From Clostridium sp. (GTDB lineage: Bacteria; Bacillota; Clostridia; Clostridiales; Clostridiaceae): a stretch of 64,000 nt of DNA. A program made the translations under genes and the position numbers. A model generated the notes under the pieces. That model was not told where the DNA came from. It ran no database searches and worked only from the letters and a program-made list of their open reading frames with translations. Numbering within the stretch: position 1 is the stretch's first letter; each line of letters opens with the position of its first letter. Of this stretch, positions 27,031-36,542 are shown piece by piece. The stretch lies in assembly GCF_021372645.1 (NCBI RefSeq), contig NZ_JAJFUC010000064.1:17030-81029 (forward strand). The letters run 5' to 3'.

Positions 27031-28758
27031 ATGAATTACGAGGAAAAATATAACACATGGGTTAATTCTGATATTATTGATGAGGCAACAAAAAACGAGT
27101 TAAAAAGCATATCTGATGACAAAGAAATTGAAGATAGATTTTATAAAGACTTGGAGTTTGGAACTGGTGGACTAAGAGGAGAAATTGGTGCTGGAAGTAA
27201 TAGAATGAACGTATATACTGTTGCTCAAGCTACACAAGGATTTGCAAATTACTTAAATGACAGCTTTAAAGATCCTTCAGTTGCAATTGCATATGATTCA
27301 AGAAATATGTCTAAGGAATTTGCAAAGGCTGCAGCTCTTACTTTATGTGCAAATAATATAAAGGCATATTTATATGAAAACTTAAGACCAACACCAATGT
27401 TATCTTACACAGTAAGAGAATTGAAATGTAGTGGTGGCATAGTAGTTACAGCTTCACATAATCCAAAGATATATAATGGTTATAAAGTATATGATGAATT
27501 TGGTGGACAAGTAACTGATGAAAAAGCAAATATAATTATTGATAGTGTTAATGCAGTAGATGATTTTTCAAAGATTAAGAATATAGATGAAAAAATTGCT
27601 TTAGAAAAAGGTTTGTTAACTTACATTGGAGAAGATTTAGATAAACTTTACTATGAAAAAGTTAAGGGATTAACTATAAGAACAGATTTAGTTAAAGAAA
27701 AATCTGGGAAATTAAATGTTATATACACTCCAATTCATGGCTCAGGAAATGTTCCAGTAAGAAATGTATTAGAACAATTAGGATATAGTAATGTTAAAGT
27801 AGTTAAGGAACAAGAAGCTCCGGATGGAAATTTTCCAACAGCATCTTATCCGAATCCAGAAAATCCAGATGTATTCGAATTAGCTGTAAAGATGGCTAAA
27901 ACTGAAAATCCAGATGTAATCTTTGGAACTGATCCAGATTGTGATAGAATAGGGCTTGTAGTTAAAGATAATACTGGAGAATATAAAGTTTTAACTGGTA
28001 ACCAAACAGGTTTACTTTTAACTCATTATGTATTAAGCTCATTAAAAGAAACTAATAAGTTGCCTCAAAATGGAGTTGTTATTAAAACAATTGTAACAAC
28101 TGAAGGTGCTAGAAGTATAGCAGAAGATTTTGACATTGAAATTATGGATGTATTAACAGGATTCAAATATATCGGTGAAAAAATCAGAGAATTTGAAGAC
28201 GCAGGAAATAAGACTTATCTTTTTGGATTCGAAGAAAGCTATGGATATCTTGCAGGAAACTTTGTACGTGACAAGGATGCAGTAATAGCTTCTATGTTAG
28301 TATGTGAAATGTGTCTTTTCTATAAAGAGCAAGGAAAGAGTTTATATGATGCATTAATAGAACTATATAAAAAGTATGGATACTTTAAAGAAAATCTTGT
28401 ATCATTAGAATTAAAGGGTAAAGAGGGTCAAGAAAAGATAGGTGCTTGTATAGAAGCATTAAGAAGTGATCCAATAAATGAAGTTGATAAAATAAAGATT
28501 GTTACAAGATTAGATTATAAATTAAGCATTGAAGAAAATACTGCAAATAATACTAAAGCTACTATTGACTTACCTAAGTCTAATGTATTAAAGTACATCT
28601 TAGAGGATGGTTCATCTTTTGTAGTAAGACCATCAGGAACAGAACCAAAGATGAAGATTTATTTAGCTGTAAAGAGTAGCAGTTTAGACAATGCAGAGAT
28701 TGATATTGCGAAATTTAAAGAAAAAGTAATGGAAATAATTAATGCAAAATTAAACTAG
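27031..28758 (+). CDS. Phosphoglucomutase/phosphomannomutase family protein
   Basis: Alpha-D-phosphohexomutase of 575 aa, the PgcA-like long class that interconverts glucose-1-P and glucose-6-P (or mannose phosphates). Active-site phosphoserine Ser142 in VTASHNPKIYNGYKVY, metal loop GTDPDCDRIG, sugar-binding GFEESYGYL and phosphate-binding RPSGTEPKMKIY. I chose ATG 27031 with GGGGAGGGG just upstream; an in-frame TTG at 26989 lies within the promoter -10 region. It probably feeds UDP-glucose or wall sugar synthesis. Confidence 0.93.
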   Translation: MNYEEKYNTWVNSDIIDEATKNELKSISDDKEIEDRFYKDLEFGTGGLRGEIGAGSNRMNVYTVAQATQGFANYLNDSFKDPSVAIAYDSRNMSKEFAKAAALTLCANNIKAYLYENLRPTPMLSYTVRELKCSGGIVVTASHNPKIYNGYKVYDEFGGQVTDEKANIIIDSVNAVDDFSKIKNIDEKIALEKGLLTYIGEDLDKLYYEKVKGLTIRTDLVKEKSGKLNVIYTPIHGSGNVPVRNVLEQLGYSNVKVVKEQEAPDGNFPTASYPNPENPDVFELAVKMAKTENPDVIFGTDPDCDRIGLVVKDNTGEYKVLTGNQTGLLLTHYVLSSLKETNKLPQNGVVIKTIVTTEGARSIAEDFDIEIMDVLTGFKYIGEKIREFEDAGNKTYLFGFEESYGYLAGNFVRDKDAVIASMLVCEMCLFYKEQGKSLYDALIELYKKYGYFKENLVSLELKGKEGQEKIGACIEALRSDPINEVDKIKIVTRLDYKLSIEENTANNTKATIDLPKSNVLKYILEDGSSFVVRPSGTEPKMKIYLAVKSSSLDNAEIDIAKFKEKVMEIINAKLN

Positions 28759-28768
28759 ATTTCCAGAT

Positions 28769-28805
28769 AAATTGCTATCATCTTTTAGATGATAGCAATT
28801 TCTTT
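28769..28805 (+). terminator. Terminator after the phosphosugar mutase gene
   Basis: AAATTGCTATCATCT and its exact inverse (15 bp) around a 3-base loop, followed by TTTCTTT. Confidence 0.88.
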
Positions 28806-28815
28806 AAGTAGGGAA

Positions 28816-28865
28816 TCCAAAAGTGAGAGTCCAAAAGTTATGCTCCAAATTTTATATTTGGCTCC
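28816..28865. repeat. 46-base repeat, left copy of an inverted pair flanking the TPR gene
   Basis: Starts TCCAAAAGTGAGA and ends AAATTTTATATTTGG. The inverse copy lies at 30270-30317 and matches at 39 of 46 aligned positions by my count. The rest of the gap to 29067 has a further tract (TAATTCTTAGCTGCAG, about 28949-28964) resembling one at 52650-52663, but no gene. Confidence 0.65.
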
Positions 28866-29067
28866 TCGAATTTTCACACCGTGCATATATGATTTTGTAT
28901 GAGTCACTTACTCAGTGAATGAATGTGAGTCGAGTTTCCTTATAAAAAGTAATTCTTAGCTGCAGATACGAACTATCAGATAAAATAATTGTTAGTAATG
29001 AATACTTAGATAGTTAACAATTAACTGAATTAAGTGTTGATAATGACAATTAAACAAGAGGTGTAAA

Positions 29068-30168
29068 ATGAGTAATTACAAGACAATGTATAAAGATAAA
29101 TTAAGTAAAGTATTGTTTTTAGAGATGAAAAAGGATGGCTTTAAAAAGAGTATTAATATTCCGGATAATGTGAAGTTTAAAAATGATGATCTATATATGC
29201 CAATAAGTGCTGAATATGTTGCAGCTAATGCAAATGATGAAATAAAGCTAAGTAATTTACCAATATATTATTTTATTGAAGGAATGTTTATTGCTTTTGG
29301 TGCAGATAAAAATATCAAATATAATGATGATTATGGGACAATTTTGTCATATATTCCTGATTCTGAGGAATGTGTAAAAAGCCTTATTGCAGATAGAATA
29401 AAGAAAGACAGATTAGAAGATGCTTATATTTTATTAAAAGGACTTTATAGATATACTAAGGAAGAAGAAATTTTAACTAAGCTATTGGCTGTAGGTGAAA
29501 CCATAAGACAAACAGATTCAACATTTGCAGAATTATTATTAGAAGATATTGATGAATGTAAAGAAAGATTTGAAAAATCTCCAGAGCCATATCTTTATAA
29601 TGCTTTAATACTTAAAGATGAAGGGAATCACAAAGGTGCAGAAGTAGAAATAAACGAATTTATAAATAAAGGTGGAAAAAGAACGACTGAAATTGATCAA
29701 ATTATAAATGATATTACTAATATAAGTCATTTTGAGAAAGCAGTTGAACTTTTAAAAGATGAACCTCAAAAAGCAATTGATTTGTTATTGCCATTAAGTG
29801 AAGAATTTAAAGAAAATCCATTGGTTTATTATTACTTAGGCGTTGGTTATAGAAGAATTGAAAATTACAATAAAGCTATCCATTATTTAAGTCAAAGTCT
29901 TTCTATTGAATCTGGAAGTCTTGAAACTGTTAATGAACTTGGAATGAGTTATGCATGCATTGGAGAGTATGAAGAAGCAATAAAATATTTTAGAAAAGCA
30001 TTTGAAGCATCTAAGGAAGTAGAGATATGCACAAATATAGTAATGTGTTACATAAATTTAGGAGATAAAGAACAAGCAAAGATTCATTTAGATATTGCTA
30101 AAAAATTAGCTCCAGAAGATGAAATAGTAATTGAAATAGATCAAATGTTAAACAGAACAATAAAATAA
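29068..30168 (+). CDS. Tetratricopeptide repeat protein
   Basis: Soluble 366-aa protein. The first 110 residues are a non-repeat domain I do not recognise (opening MSNYKTMYKDKLSKVLFLEMKKDGF). From about 240 onward there are clear TPR units: LVYYYLGVGYRRIENYNKAIHYL, VNELGMSYACIGEYEEAIKYF and ICTNIVMCYINLGDKEQAKIHL (cited in part). No signal or membrane segment. Such proteins are protein-protein scaffolds; the partner is unknown. Start ATG 29068 with AAGAGGTG. Flanked by an inverted repeat pair, and upstream of the polysaccharide cluster on the same strand. Confidence 0.85.
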   Translation: MSNYKTMYKDKLSKVLFLEMKKDGFKKSINIPDNVKFKNDDLYMPISAEYVAANANDEIKLSNLPIYYFIEGMFIAFGADKNIKYNDDYGTILSYIPDSEECVKSLIADRIKKDRLEDAYILLKGLYRYTKEEEILTKLLAVGETIRQTDSTFAELLLEDIDECKERFEKSPEPYLYNALILKDEGNHKGAEVEINEFINKGGKRTTEIDQIINDITNISHFEKAVELLKDEPQKAIDLLLPLSEEFKENPLVYYYLGVGYRRIENYNKAIHYLSQSLSIESGSLETVNELGMSYACIGEYEEAIKYFRKAFEASKEVEICTNIVMCYINLGDKEQAKIHLDIAKKLAPEDEIVIEIDQMLNRTIK

Positions 30169-30269
30169 ATATGTCAATGTACAATGCACAATGCACAGTT
30201 AAGGAATAAAGCTCACAAGGAGAAAGTTAGAAGAACAAAATGTAAAATGCTCAAAGGGAAATTTCATGT

Positions 30270-30317
30270 TTCCAAATATAAAATTTGAAGATTTGCTTTT
30301 CGATTCTCACTTTTGGA
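30270..30317. repeat. 46-base repeat, right (inverted) copy flanking the TPR gene
   Basis: Inverse of the copy at 28816. Neighbouring short repeats AATGCACAATGCAC (30182-30195) and GAATTGCGAATTGCGAATTG (30371-30390) fill the rest of the gap, a pattern echoed at 46423-46441. Confidence 0.65.
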
Positions 30318-30410
30318 GCAACACTTTTCTTGTGGGATTTAAAATATATTTTCAGAAATTCTTGAATTGTGAATTGCGAATTGCGAATTGTCTAAGTTTT
30401 AGGAGATAAT

Positions 30411-31154
30411 ATGTTTACAAAAATACTTAAATTTAATATTTTTAATGAAGATAAGAATAGTTTAATGAATTACATAGAAACCTTTGATAAAGTAAATATA
30501 ATATCTGGGAATCCAGAAGTATTATTTAATGGATTAAATAATACTATTCTTAAAGAAAATTTTAATGATAAAAATTCTGTAATAATACCTGATGGAGTAG
30601 GAACAGTTCTTGCATCAAAATTATTAAAAAAGCCAGTTAAAGAGAAAATAGCTGGAATAGATGTTGTTAGAGAAGTTTTAATTAAAGCAAATTCAGAAAA
30701 AAAATCAATTTATTTATTAGGTGCAAAAGAAGAAGTTCTTAAGAAATGTGTAGAAAATATTAAATTTGAATTTCCTAATTTAAAAGTTTCAGGATTTCAT
30801 AATGGATTTTTTGATTTAAATAATTGTGATGATATAATTGATGATATAAAAACGTGTGATCCATGGGCTATTTTTGTAGCTATGGGTTCTCCAAGACAAG
30901 AAATATTTATTCAAAAAGTTATGAATGTTTCAAATACTCATATATTTATGGGGGTAGGCGGTGTCTTTGATATATATGCAGGAGAACTTAAAAGAGCACC
31001 ACAATTTATGATATCTTTAGGGTTAGAGTGGTTGTACAGAGTTATAAAAGAACCTTTTAGAATAAGAAGATTAATTTCAATACCTAAATTTCTACTATTA
31101 GTATTAAAGAATAAAAATACAGTTAATGATATTAAGGCATATTCAAAAAAATAA
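30411..31154 (+). CDS. WecG/TagA/CpsF family glycosyltransferase
   Basis: Transfers a second sugar (classically N-acetylmannosamine) onto undecaprenyl-linked GlcNAc at the start of teichoic acid or polysaccharide synthesis; GT26 family. Motifs: SGNPEVLFNGL, IIPDGVGTVLASKLL, ERIAGID-like EKIAGIDVV, IYLLGAKEEV, AMGSPRQEIFI and GVGGVFDIYAGELKRAP. 247 aa is typical. Start ATG 30411 with TAGGAG. First gene of the surface polysaccharide cluster. Confidence 0.92.
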   Translation: MFTKILKFNIFNEDKNSLMNYIETFDKVNIISGNPEVLFNGLNNTILKENFNDKNSVIIPDGVGTVLASKLLKKPVKEKIAGIDVVREVLIKANSEKKSIYLLGAKEEVLKKCVENIKFEFPNLKVSGFHNGFFDLNNCDDIIDDIKTCDPWAIFVAMGSPRQEIFIQKVMNVSNTHIFMGVGGVFDIYAGELKRAPQFMISLGLEWLYRVIKEPFRIRRLISIPKFLLLVLKNKNTVNDIKAYSKK

Positions 31155-31194
31155 TAAGTTAACTAAAGTGAAATGCTAAAAAATAGGTGATAAA

Positions 31195-32739
31195 ATGAAA
31201 AAGGGAAGCAGTTTAATTAAATCTACGTTTATAATAATGATAGTATCTTTAATAAGTAGAGCACTAGGGTTTGTTCGTGATATGCTTATCGCTAAAAACT
31301 TTGGTGCAGGAATGTATACAGATGCCTATAATATTGCAGTAGCAATCCCAGAAACTATATTTACATTAGTGGGACTTGCAATATCAACTGCTTTTTTGCC
31401 TACTTTAAGTAAGATCAAAGCTAAAAATGAAAAACAAGAGATGTATAACTTTGCTAATAACGTAATTAACATATTGTTTATAATTTCTTTAATTTTATTT
31501 ATTATCACAAGTATTTTTTCAAAAGAATTAGTTTTTATACTTGCAAAGGGATTTTCAGAAGAAGCAGCATTACTCGCAATTAAATTGACTAGAATCACAT
31601 TAATAAATCTTTTGTTCTTATCAGTTAATGCATGTTTCACTTCATTATTACAAGTAAATGAAGATTTTGTTATTCCAGGAATTCTAGGGTTGTTTTTTAA
31701 CCTGCCTATGATAATATATTTATTAGTATTTAAAAATTATGATATTGTTGGATTAACTGTTGGATTAACGATTGCAAATGTTATAGGTAATTTCTTTAGG
31801 GTAGCAGTTCAGGTACCATCATTGATTAAACATGAATACAAATATAAATTTATAATAAATTTAAAGGATGAAAGATTAAAAGATATTCTTATATTAATAA
31901 TTCCCGTAATTATTGGAGCAGGGGCAAATTCTTTAAATATGGTTGTTGATAAAAGTATTGCATCATATTTGCCTGATGGTTCAATTTCAGCTCTTGATTT
32001 TGCACAAAAGCTTATATTCTTTATTAGTAGTATTATTACGACTTCAATTGCAAGTGTAGTATATCCGCTTATGGCAAATATGAGGAATAATGATGATAAG
32101 AATGGATTTGTAGAAACATTAAAAAAATCAATAGTATATCTAGCTATATTATTAATTCCTATTACTGTTGGAATTATAATATTTGATAGAGATATAGTTA
32201 GTATCGTATATGAAAGAGGAGAATTTAAAGAATATGCGGTAAATCTTACAACTTTAGCCTTATTAGGATATGGAGTTGGAATATTTTTTACTGGAATAAG
32301 AGATATTTTAAATTCAACATTATTTTCTATGGGAAAAACAACAACAACAACAATTAATGGAATTATAGGGGTTTGCATTAACATAATTTTGAGCATAATT
32401 TTATCAAAATACATAGGCATAATGGGGATTGCTTTAGCTGCATCAATAGCAATGGTAGTAACATCAATACTTTTGTTTATAAGTATTTTAAAATTGGAAA
32501 AAGGATTTGAAATAAAAGATACATTAAAAAATACAAGTATAATAATCATAAATTCTGTAATAATGGGAATTGTGATTACAATTATAGTATCTTATTTAAG
32601 AGATAGATTAAATTCAATAATAATTTTATTAATTGGAACCATAATTGGAAGTATTATATATGTTATGTTATGCTATATATTTAAAATTGAAGAAGTGATT
32701 GAAATAAAAAGTTTGATTTTTAAGAAGATTAAAAGATAG
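31195..32739 (+). CDS. murJ: Lipid II flippase MurJ family protein
   Basis: MOP-superfamily flippase with about 14 membrane helices, 514 aa. It carries the MurJ opening ISRALGFVRDMLIAKNFGAGMYTDAYNIA (cited in part) and STAFLPTLSKI. MurJ moves lipid II across the membrane. Its place between glycosyltransferase genes could mean that it exports the cluster's own lipid-linked glycan instead. Start ATG 31195 with AATAGGTGA. It is followed after 8 bases by the next gene. Confidence 0.9.
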   Translation: MKKGSSLIKSTFIIMIVSLISRALGFVRDMLIAKNFGAGMYTDAYNIAVAIPETIFTLVGLAISTAFLPTLSKIKAKNEKQEMYNFANNVINILFIISLILFIITSIFSKELVFILAKGFSEEAALLAIKLTRITLINLLFLSVNACFTSLLQVNEDFVIPGILGLFFNLPMIIYLLVFKNYDIVGLTVGLTIANVIGNFFRVAVQVPSLIKHEYKYKFIINLKDERLKDILILIIPVIIGAGANSLNMVVDKSIASYLPDGSISALDFAQKLIFFISSIITTSIASVVYPLMANMRNNDDKNGFVETLKKSIVYLAILLIPITVGIIIFDRDIVSIVYERGEFKEYAVNLTTLALLGYGVGIFFTGIRDILNSTLFSMGKTTTTTINGIIGVCINIILSIILSKYIGIMGIALAASIAMVVTSILLFISILKLEKGFEIKDTLKNTSIIIINSVIMGIVITIIVSYLRDRLNSIIILLIGTIIGSIIYVMLCYIFKIEEVIEIKSLIFKKIKR

Positions 32740-32747
32740 GAGGACAT

Positions 32748-34055
32748 ATGAAAATATTATTTATTGCCTGCTATTCACCATTGATAAATAATTCTGCTGC
32801 CATTGAAACGTTGCAATATTTAAATAAATTAAGTGAAATTAATAATAATGAAGTACATCTTTTAACTGTTAATTTTCCAAAGAATTCAATATATTATGAT
32901 GAAGCATTACGTTCTATGATGGATGATAAAATAAAAATTCATGCTGTTGATGGTGGAATTGTCTTTAAAAAATTAATGCCTAAAAATATTGATAATTTTA
33001 ATGAGAAAGCTAATGATTTACCACTAAAAAATAAAAATGGTAATAATAAGAAAATTTTGAGAAGAATAAAAAATTCTCTAGTTATACCAGATATGTATTA
33101 TGGATGGGCAAGAAAAGCAGGAAGATATGGAATAGATTTAATGGAAAAAGAAAAATTTGATGTTATATTTTCAATGCATGAGCCTCCATCTTCTCATTTA
33201 TGTGCTTATTATATTAAGAAACAGTATAGAAATATACCTTGGATTACTTATTGGAGTGATCCGTGGCTTAAGGATTCTACAAGGGAAAAGTCTTTTGTTA
33301 TAAAAAAAATACTTGAAAAGCATATGGAAGAAAATATTGTTAATCTAGCAGATAAATTTATATTTGTTACAGAAGCAAATAAAAATGAATATTTAAAAGA
33401 TTATGAAGCACTAAAGGATGGACATAAAAAAACTTTTATATTAAATAGAGGTTTTGATTCAAAATTATATGAAAAATTATTTCGGGAAGAAACTCCAAAG
33501 CTTATAGAAAAAGATAAACTTAATATTATTTATACTGGAGAAATATTTTCTAAGCTTAGAAATATTAGGCCTTTTATTAAAGCAATTGAAGAAATCAAAG
33601 AAGAAGATATACACGCATATAACTTGCTAAATGTTTTATTTTTTGGAAATATAGATGATATAGAAGGCAAAAAGAGACTGCAAAACTTAGAAATAGCAAA
33701 TGTATCACCTAGAATACCTTTTGATGATGCACTTAAATATATGTTAAATGGAGATATTTTACTTTTGTTTGGAAATAAAAACTCTAAGCAAATACCTGCT
33801 AAGATTTATGATTATTTTGGAGCTAAAGGCAGGATATTTGTAATTTATGGAGATGAAAATGATCCAATTAAAAAAGTAGTAGAAGATCACCAAAAGTGTA
33901 TTGTAACTGAAAATAATGTGCAAGGAATAAAAAGCAAAATTTATAAGTTAATAGAAATGCATCGAAATAAAGAAATAAATTGTGCTCCAGACTCTAATTA
34001 TGAATGGAATTCAATAGTTGAAAGATTAAATAAAATATTAGGAGGCGATGATTAA
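32748..34055 (+). CDS. Glycosyltransferase (GT-B, family 4-like)
   Basis: 435-aa predicted cytoplasmic transferase. N-terminal domain begins ILFIACYSPLINNSAAIETLQYL; the middle has YWSDPWLKDS, the linker ENIVNLADKFIFVTEANKNEYL, and a C-terminal domain with ILNRGFDSKLYEKLF, LNIIYTGEIF and QIPAKIYDYFGAKG. These are GT-B features, with the last resembling the nucleotide-sugar site. The sugar and acceptor are unknown. Start ATG 32748 with AGGAGG; its stop is directly followed by the next start. Confidence 0.82.
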   Translation: MKILFIACYSPLINNSAAIETLQYLNKLSEINNNEVHLLTVNFPKNSIYYDEALRSMMDDKIKIHAVDGGIVFKKLMPKNIDNFNEKANDLPLKNKNGNNKKILRRIKNSLVIPDMYYGWARKAGRYGIDLMEKEKFDVIFSMHEPPSSHLCAYYIKKQYRNIPWITYWSDPWLKDSTREKSFVIKKILEKHMEENIVNLADKFIFVTEANKNEYLKDYEALKDGHKKTFILNRGFDSKLYEKLFREETPKLIEKDKLNIIYTGEIFSKLRNIRPFIKAIEEIKEEDIHAYNLLNVLFFGNIDDIEGKKRLQNLEIANVSPRIPFDDALKYMLNGDILLLFGNKNSKQIPAKIYDYFGAKGRIFVIYGDENDPIKKVVEDHQKCIVTENNVQGIKSKIYKLIEMHRNKEINCAPDSNYEWNSIVERLNKILGGDD

Positions 34056-35222
34056 ATGCATATAATGGTCATTCCATCCTGGTATTCTTCAGCTAAGAAT
34101 AAAGTTCACGGTAGTTTCTTTAAGGAACAATTTAAAGCGCTTGCAAATAGTAATGAAAAAATTACTGTTGCATACAATGAAATTTGGCCAATTACTATGT
34201 TTGGAAAAATTCATGAAAAGCACGGAATAAATTTTAATATAGAAGATAATCTCAGAACTTATAGATATAAAGATTATAATTATTTGCCTAAAACTCCATT
34301 AATGTTTAAAAGTTTTAATAAAAGAATGGATAAACTTTATCAAGAAATTGTTAAAAATGAAGGCAAGGTTGATATTATCCATGCTCACTCAGCGTTTTGG
34401 GGAGGAATAGCAGCTGCTTTTTTAAGCAAAAAATATAATATCCCATTAGTATTAACAGAACATTCATCACTTAAATATGCTAAGTATTCTAAGGAAAGTT
34501 ATAAAAAATATATTTATGAAGCTTATGAAAATGCAGATTGTTTAATTGCAGTTGGAAATGGACTGAAGAAAGAACTACAGGAATATGTTAATAAACCTAT
34601 TGAAGTGATTCATAATATGGTTGATTTGCAATTATTTTGTATTGATGAAAATGCTGAAGACAAAAATTCAAAAAGTAATGCAGAGTTTAAATTCTTTTCA
34701 TGTGCTTTTCTTGAAGAAGGAAAAGGAATGGAATGTTTAATTAGAGCTTTTACAGAAGCTTTTAAAAATGAAAAAGTAACCTTAAGAATAGGGGGAGATG
34801 GCTCACTTAAATTGTCGTTAAAGAAACTTATTGAAGAGTTAAGTATGGACAATCAGATAAAACTTTTGGGAGCTTTATCAAGAGAAGAAGTTTCTAAGGA
34901 AATGAGAATCTGTGATGTGTTTGCTCTGCCATCTGAGCATGAAACCTTTGGTGTTGTTTATATTGAAGCTCTTGCATGTGGCAAGCCTGTAATAGGAGCT
35001 TATAACGGCGGAGCAGAAGATATAATAAGAGAAGATAATGGAATAATAGCTAAAAAGAATGATGTGACTGATTTAGCCGAAGCATTAATAAGGATAAAAG
35101 AAAATTATGAAATGTATGATAAATATGAAATAAGAGAAAAAACAATTTTTAGCTATTCGGAAAAAGTATTAGTTGAAAGGCTAAAAGGAGTGTATAAAAA
35201 GGTATATGAAGGAAATAATTAA
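34056..35222 (+). CDS. Glycosyltransferase family 4 protein
   Basis: 388-aa GT4 enzyme. Opening IPSWYSSAKNKVHGSFFKEQ is typical; IHAHSAFWGGIAAAFLSKKY and LTEHSS in the first domain, then FALPSEHETFGVVYIEALACGKPVI with the EX7E motif of retaining transferases, and YNGGAEDIIREDNG. Start ATG 34056 abuts the previous stop, AGGAGG-like site (AGGAGGCG) inside the upstream gene. It overlaps the following gene by 17 bases. The donor sugar is unknown. Confidence 0.9.
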   Translation: MHIMVIPSWYSSAKNKVHGSFFKEQFKALANSNEKITVAYNEIWPITMFGKIHEKHGINFNIEDNLRTYRYKDYNYLPKTPLMFKSFNKRMDKLYQEIVKNEGKVDIIHAHSAFWGGIAAAFLSKKYNIPLVLTEHSSLKYAKYSKESYKKYIYEAYENADCLIAVGNGLKKELQEYVNKPIEVIHNMVDLQLFCIDENAEDKNSKSNAEFKFFSCAFLEEGKGMECLIRAFTEAFKNEKVTLRIGGDGSLKLSLKKLIEELSMDNQIKLLGALSREEVSKEMRICDVFALPSEHETFGVVYIEALACGKPVIGAYNGGAEDIIREDNGIIAKKNDVTDLAEALIRIKENYEMYDKYEIREKTIFSYSEKVLVERLKGVYKKVYEGNN

Positions 35223-36441
35223 AAATATATATAAATATGTAGATAATAAGTTTTATTTTAAGTTGCTATATTTATTCGTGAGTTTGACTACTGTGACTAT
35301 GTTAAAATATGTACCAGGAATAAGAGTATTAAATTATATAGCATTAGCGTGGGGGATAATTTTAATTTTATTGATGGTATTTAAAAATTACAAATATAGA
35401 AAAATTTATAGGTTTGATATACCTTTAATATTATTAATTATAGTAACATTTATACTTAATGTTACAGTATATAGAAATGTTGAAAATATAAAAGTTTGGT
35501 TAATTAATTTGATTTTATTTGTGACTATATTTACAGTTGATATTTTTAGAAATAAAAAAAATATAATTAAAGAAATGAATATAATAACATATTTTTATGC
35601 TATTTTTATGTTTATTGCTTCTAGTATTTCATTAATAATGAAAATTTTTAACATAAAAATAGAACTTGGAGATGTGATATTTGAACTTGGTGGTATTCAT
35701 GGTGGCATATTTGAAAATAAAAACGCTATTTCAATAGCAACAGCAATTGCAATGGTTATGTGTATATATCTTAGCTCAATTGCCAAAATGAATAAAGAAA
35801 AGATTTTTTGGATATTTAATATACTTTTGCAATTAACAACAATGATAAATTCAAACGGCAGAAGTGCACTCTTAATAGTAATAGCAGTAGTATATTTATT
35901 TACTTTTGCTTATTATAAAAATAAATATCTGCGAGGAGCACTAATAATTTTATCAGTAATCGCCATATTTGGAGTAAGTTTTTTAGTGAGTGAAGAAACA
36001 GTTAGAATATTTACAAGTGGTAGAAGTAGTCTTTGGACTTCAGGAATTATGGCTATAGAAAAACATCCTTTGATTGGAGTTGGATATAATAATTTTACAG
36101 ATGCAGTTAGGAGTGCTAGGGATACTACTGATTTACCAGGCCTTGATTATGGCGGAGTCCACAATATATATTTACAGATTACTATAATAAATGGAATTGT
36201 TTCATTAGCACTTTTACTATTATTTTTAATTTTATTTTTAATATTTATAATAAAGCACTTAGATAAGTTAAAGAAAAAAGATAAACTTCAAATGACAACA
36301 TTAACGTCTATGTTAGTTGGAATTCTTGCGGTAAATCTATTTGAAAGTAATTTAGTATATATAATTAGTTTTATATCTATTATATTCTGGATATATGCAG
36401 GATATTTAGTATCAATTTTAGATAATAGAAATGTTGAATAG
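35206..36441 (+). CDS. O-antigen ligase/polymerase family membrane protein (Wzy/WaaL-like)
   Basis: 411-aa protein with about ten or more membrane helices. The Wzy_C signature region is visible: SGRSSLWTSGIMAIEKHPLIGVGYNNF, then a large loop ending GGVHNIYLQITIINGI. Such proteins polymerise lipid-linked glycans or ligate them to an acceptor. Start ATG 35206 lies within the previous gene. Last member of the tagA-murJ-GT-GT-Wzy cluster, as expected for a polymerisation or attachment step. Confidence 0.85.
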   Translation: MKEIIKNIYKYVDNKFYFKLLYLFVSLTTVTMLKYVPGIRVLNYIALAWGIILILLMVFKNYKYRKIYRFDIPLILLIIVTFILNVTVYRNVENIKVWLINLILFVTIFTVDIFRNKKNIIKEMNIITYFYAIFMFIASSISLIMKIFNIKIELGDVIFELGGIHGGIFENKNAISIATAIAMVMCIYLSSIAKMNKEKIFWIFNILLQLTTMINSNGRSALLIVIAVVYLFTFAYYKNKYLRGALIILSVIAIFGVSFLVSEETVRIFTSGRSSLWTSGIMAIEKHPLIGVGYNNFTDAVRSARDTTDLPGLDYGGVHNIYLQITIINGIVSLALLLLFLILFLIFIIKHLDKLKKKDKLQMTTLTSMLVGILAVNLFESNLVYIISFISIIFWIYAGYLVSILDNRNVE

Positions 36442-36542
36442 AATTTATTGAATATTACAACATTAATGATTATAAAGAGAAAGGGAGTGAATATTTAGTG
36501 GGATTGTGTAGTTGACATGCAATCTCTTACTAAAGATAATTT

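Noticed and set aside
31809-32549. 246-codon open frame on the minus strand
   Set aside because: Shadow of the murJ gene: the opposite strand clearly encodes the full flippase; no RBS.
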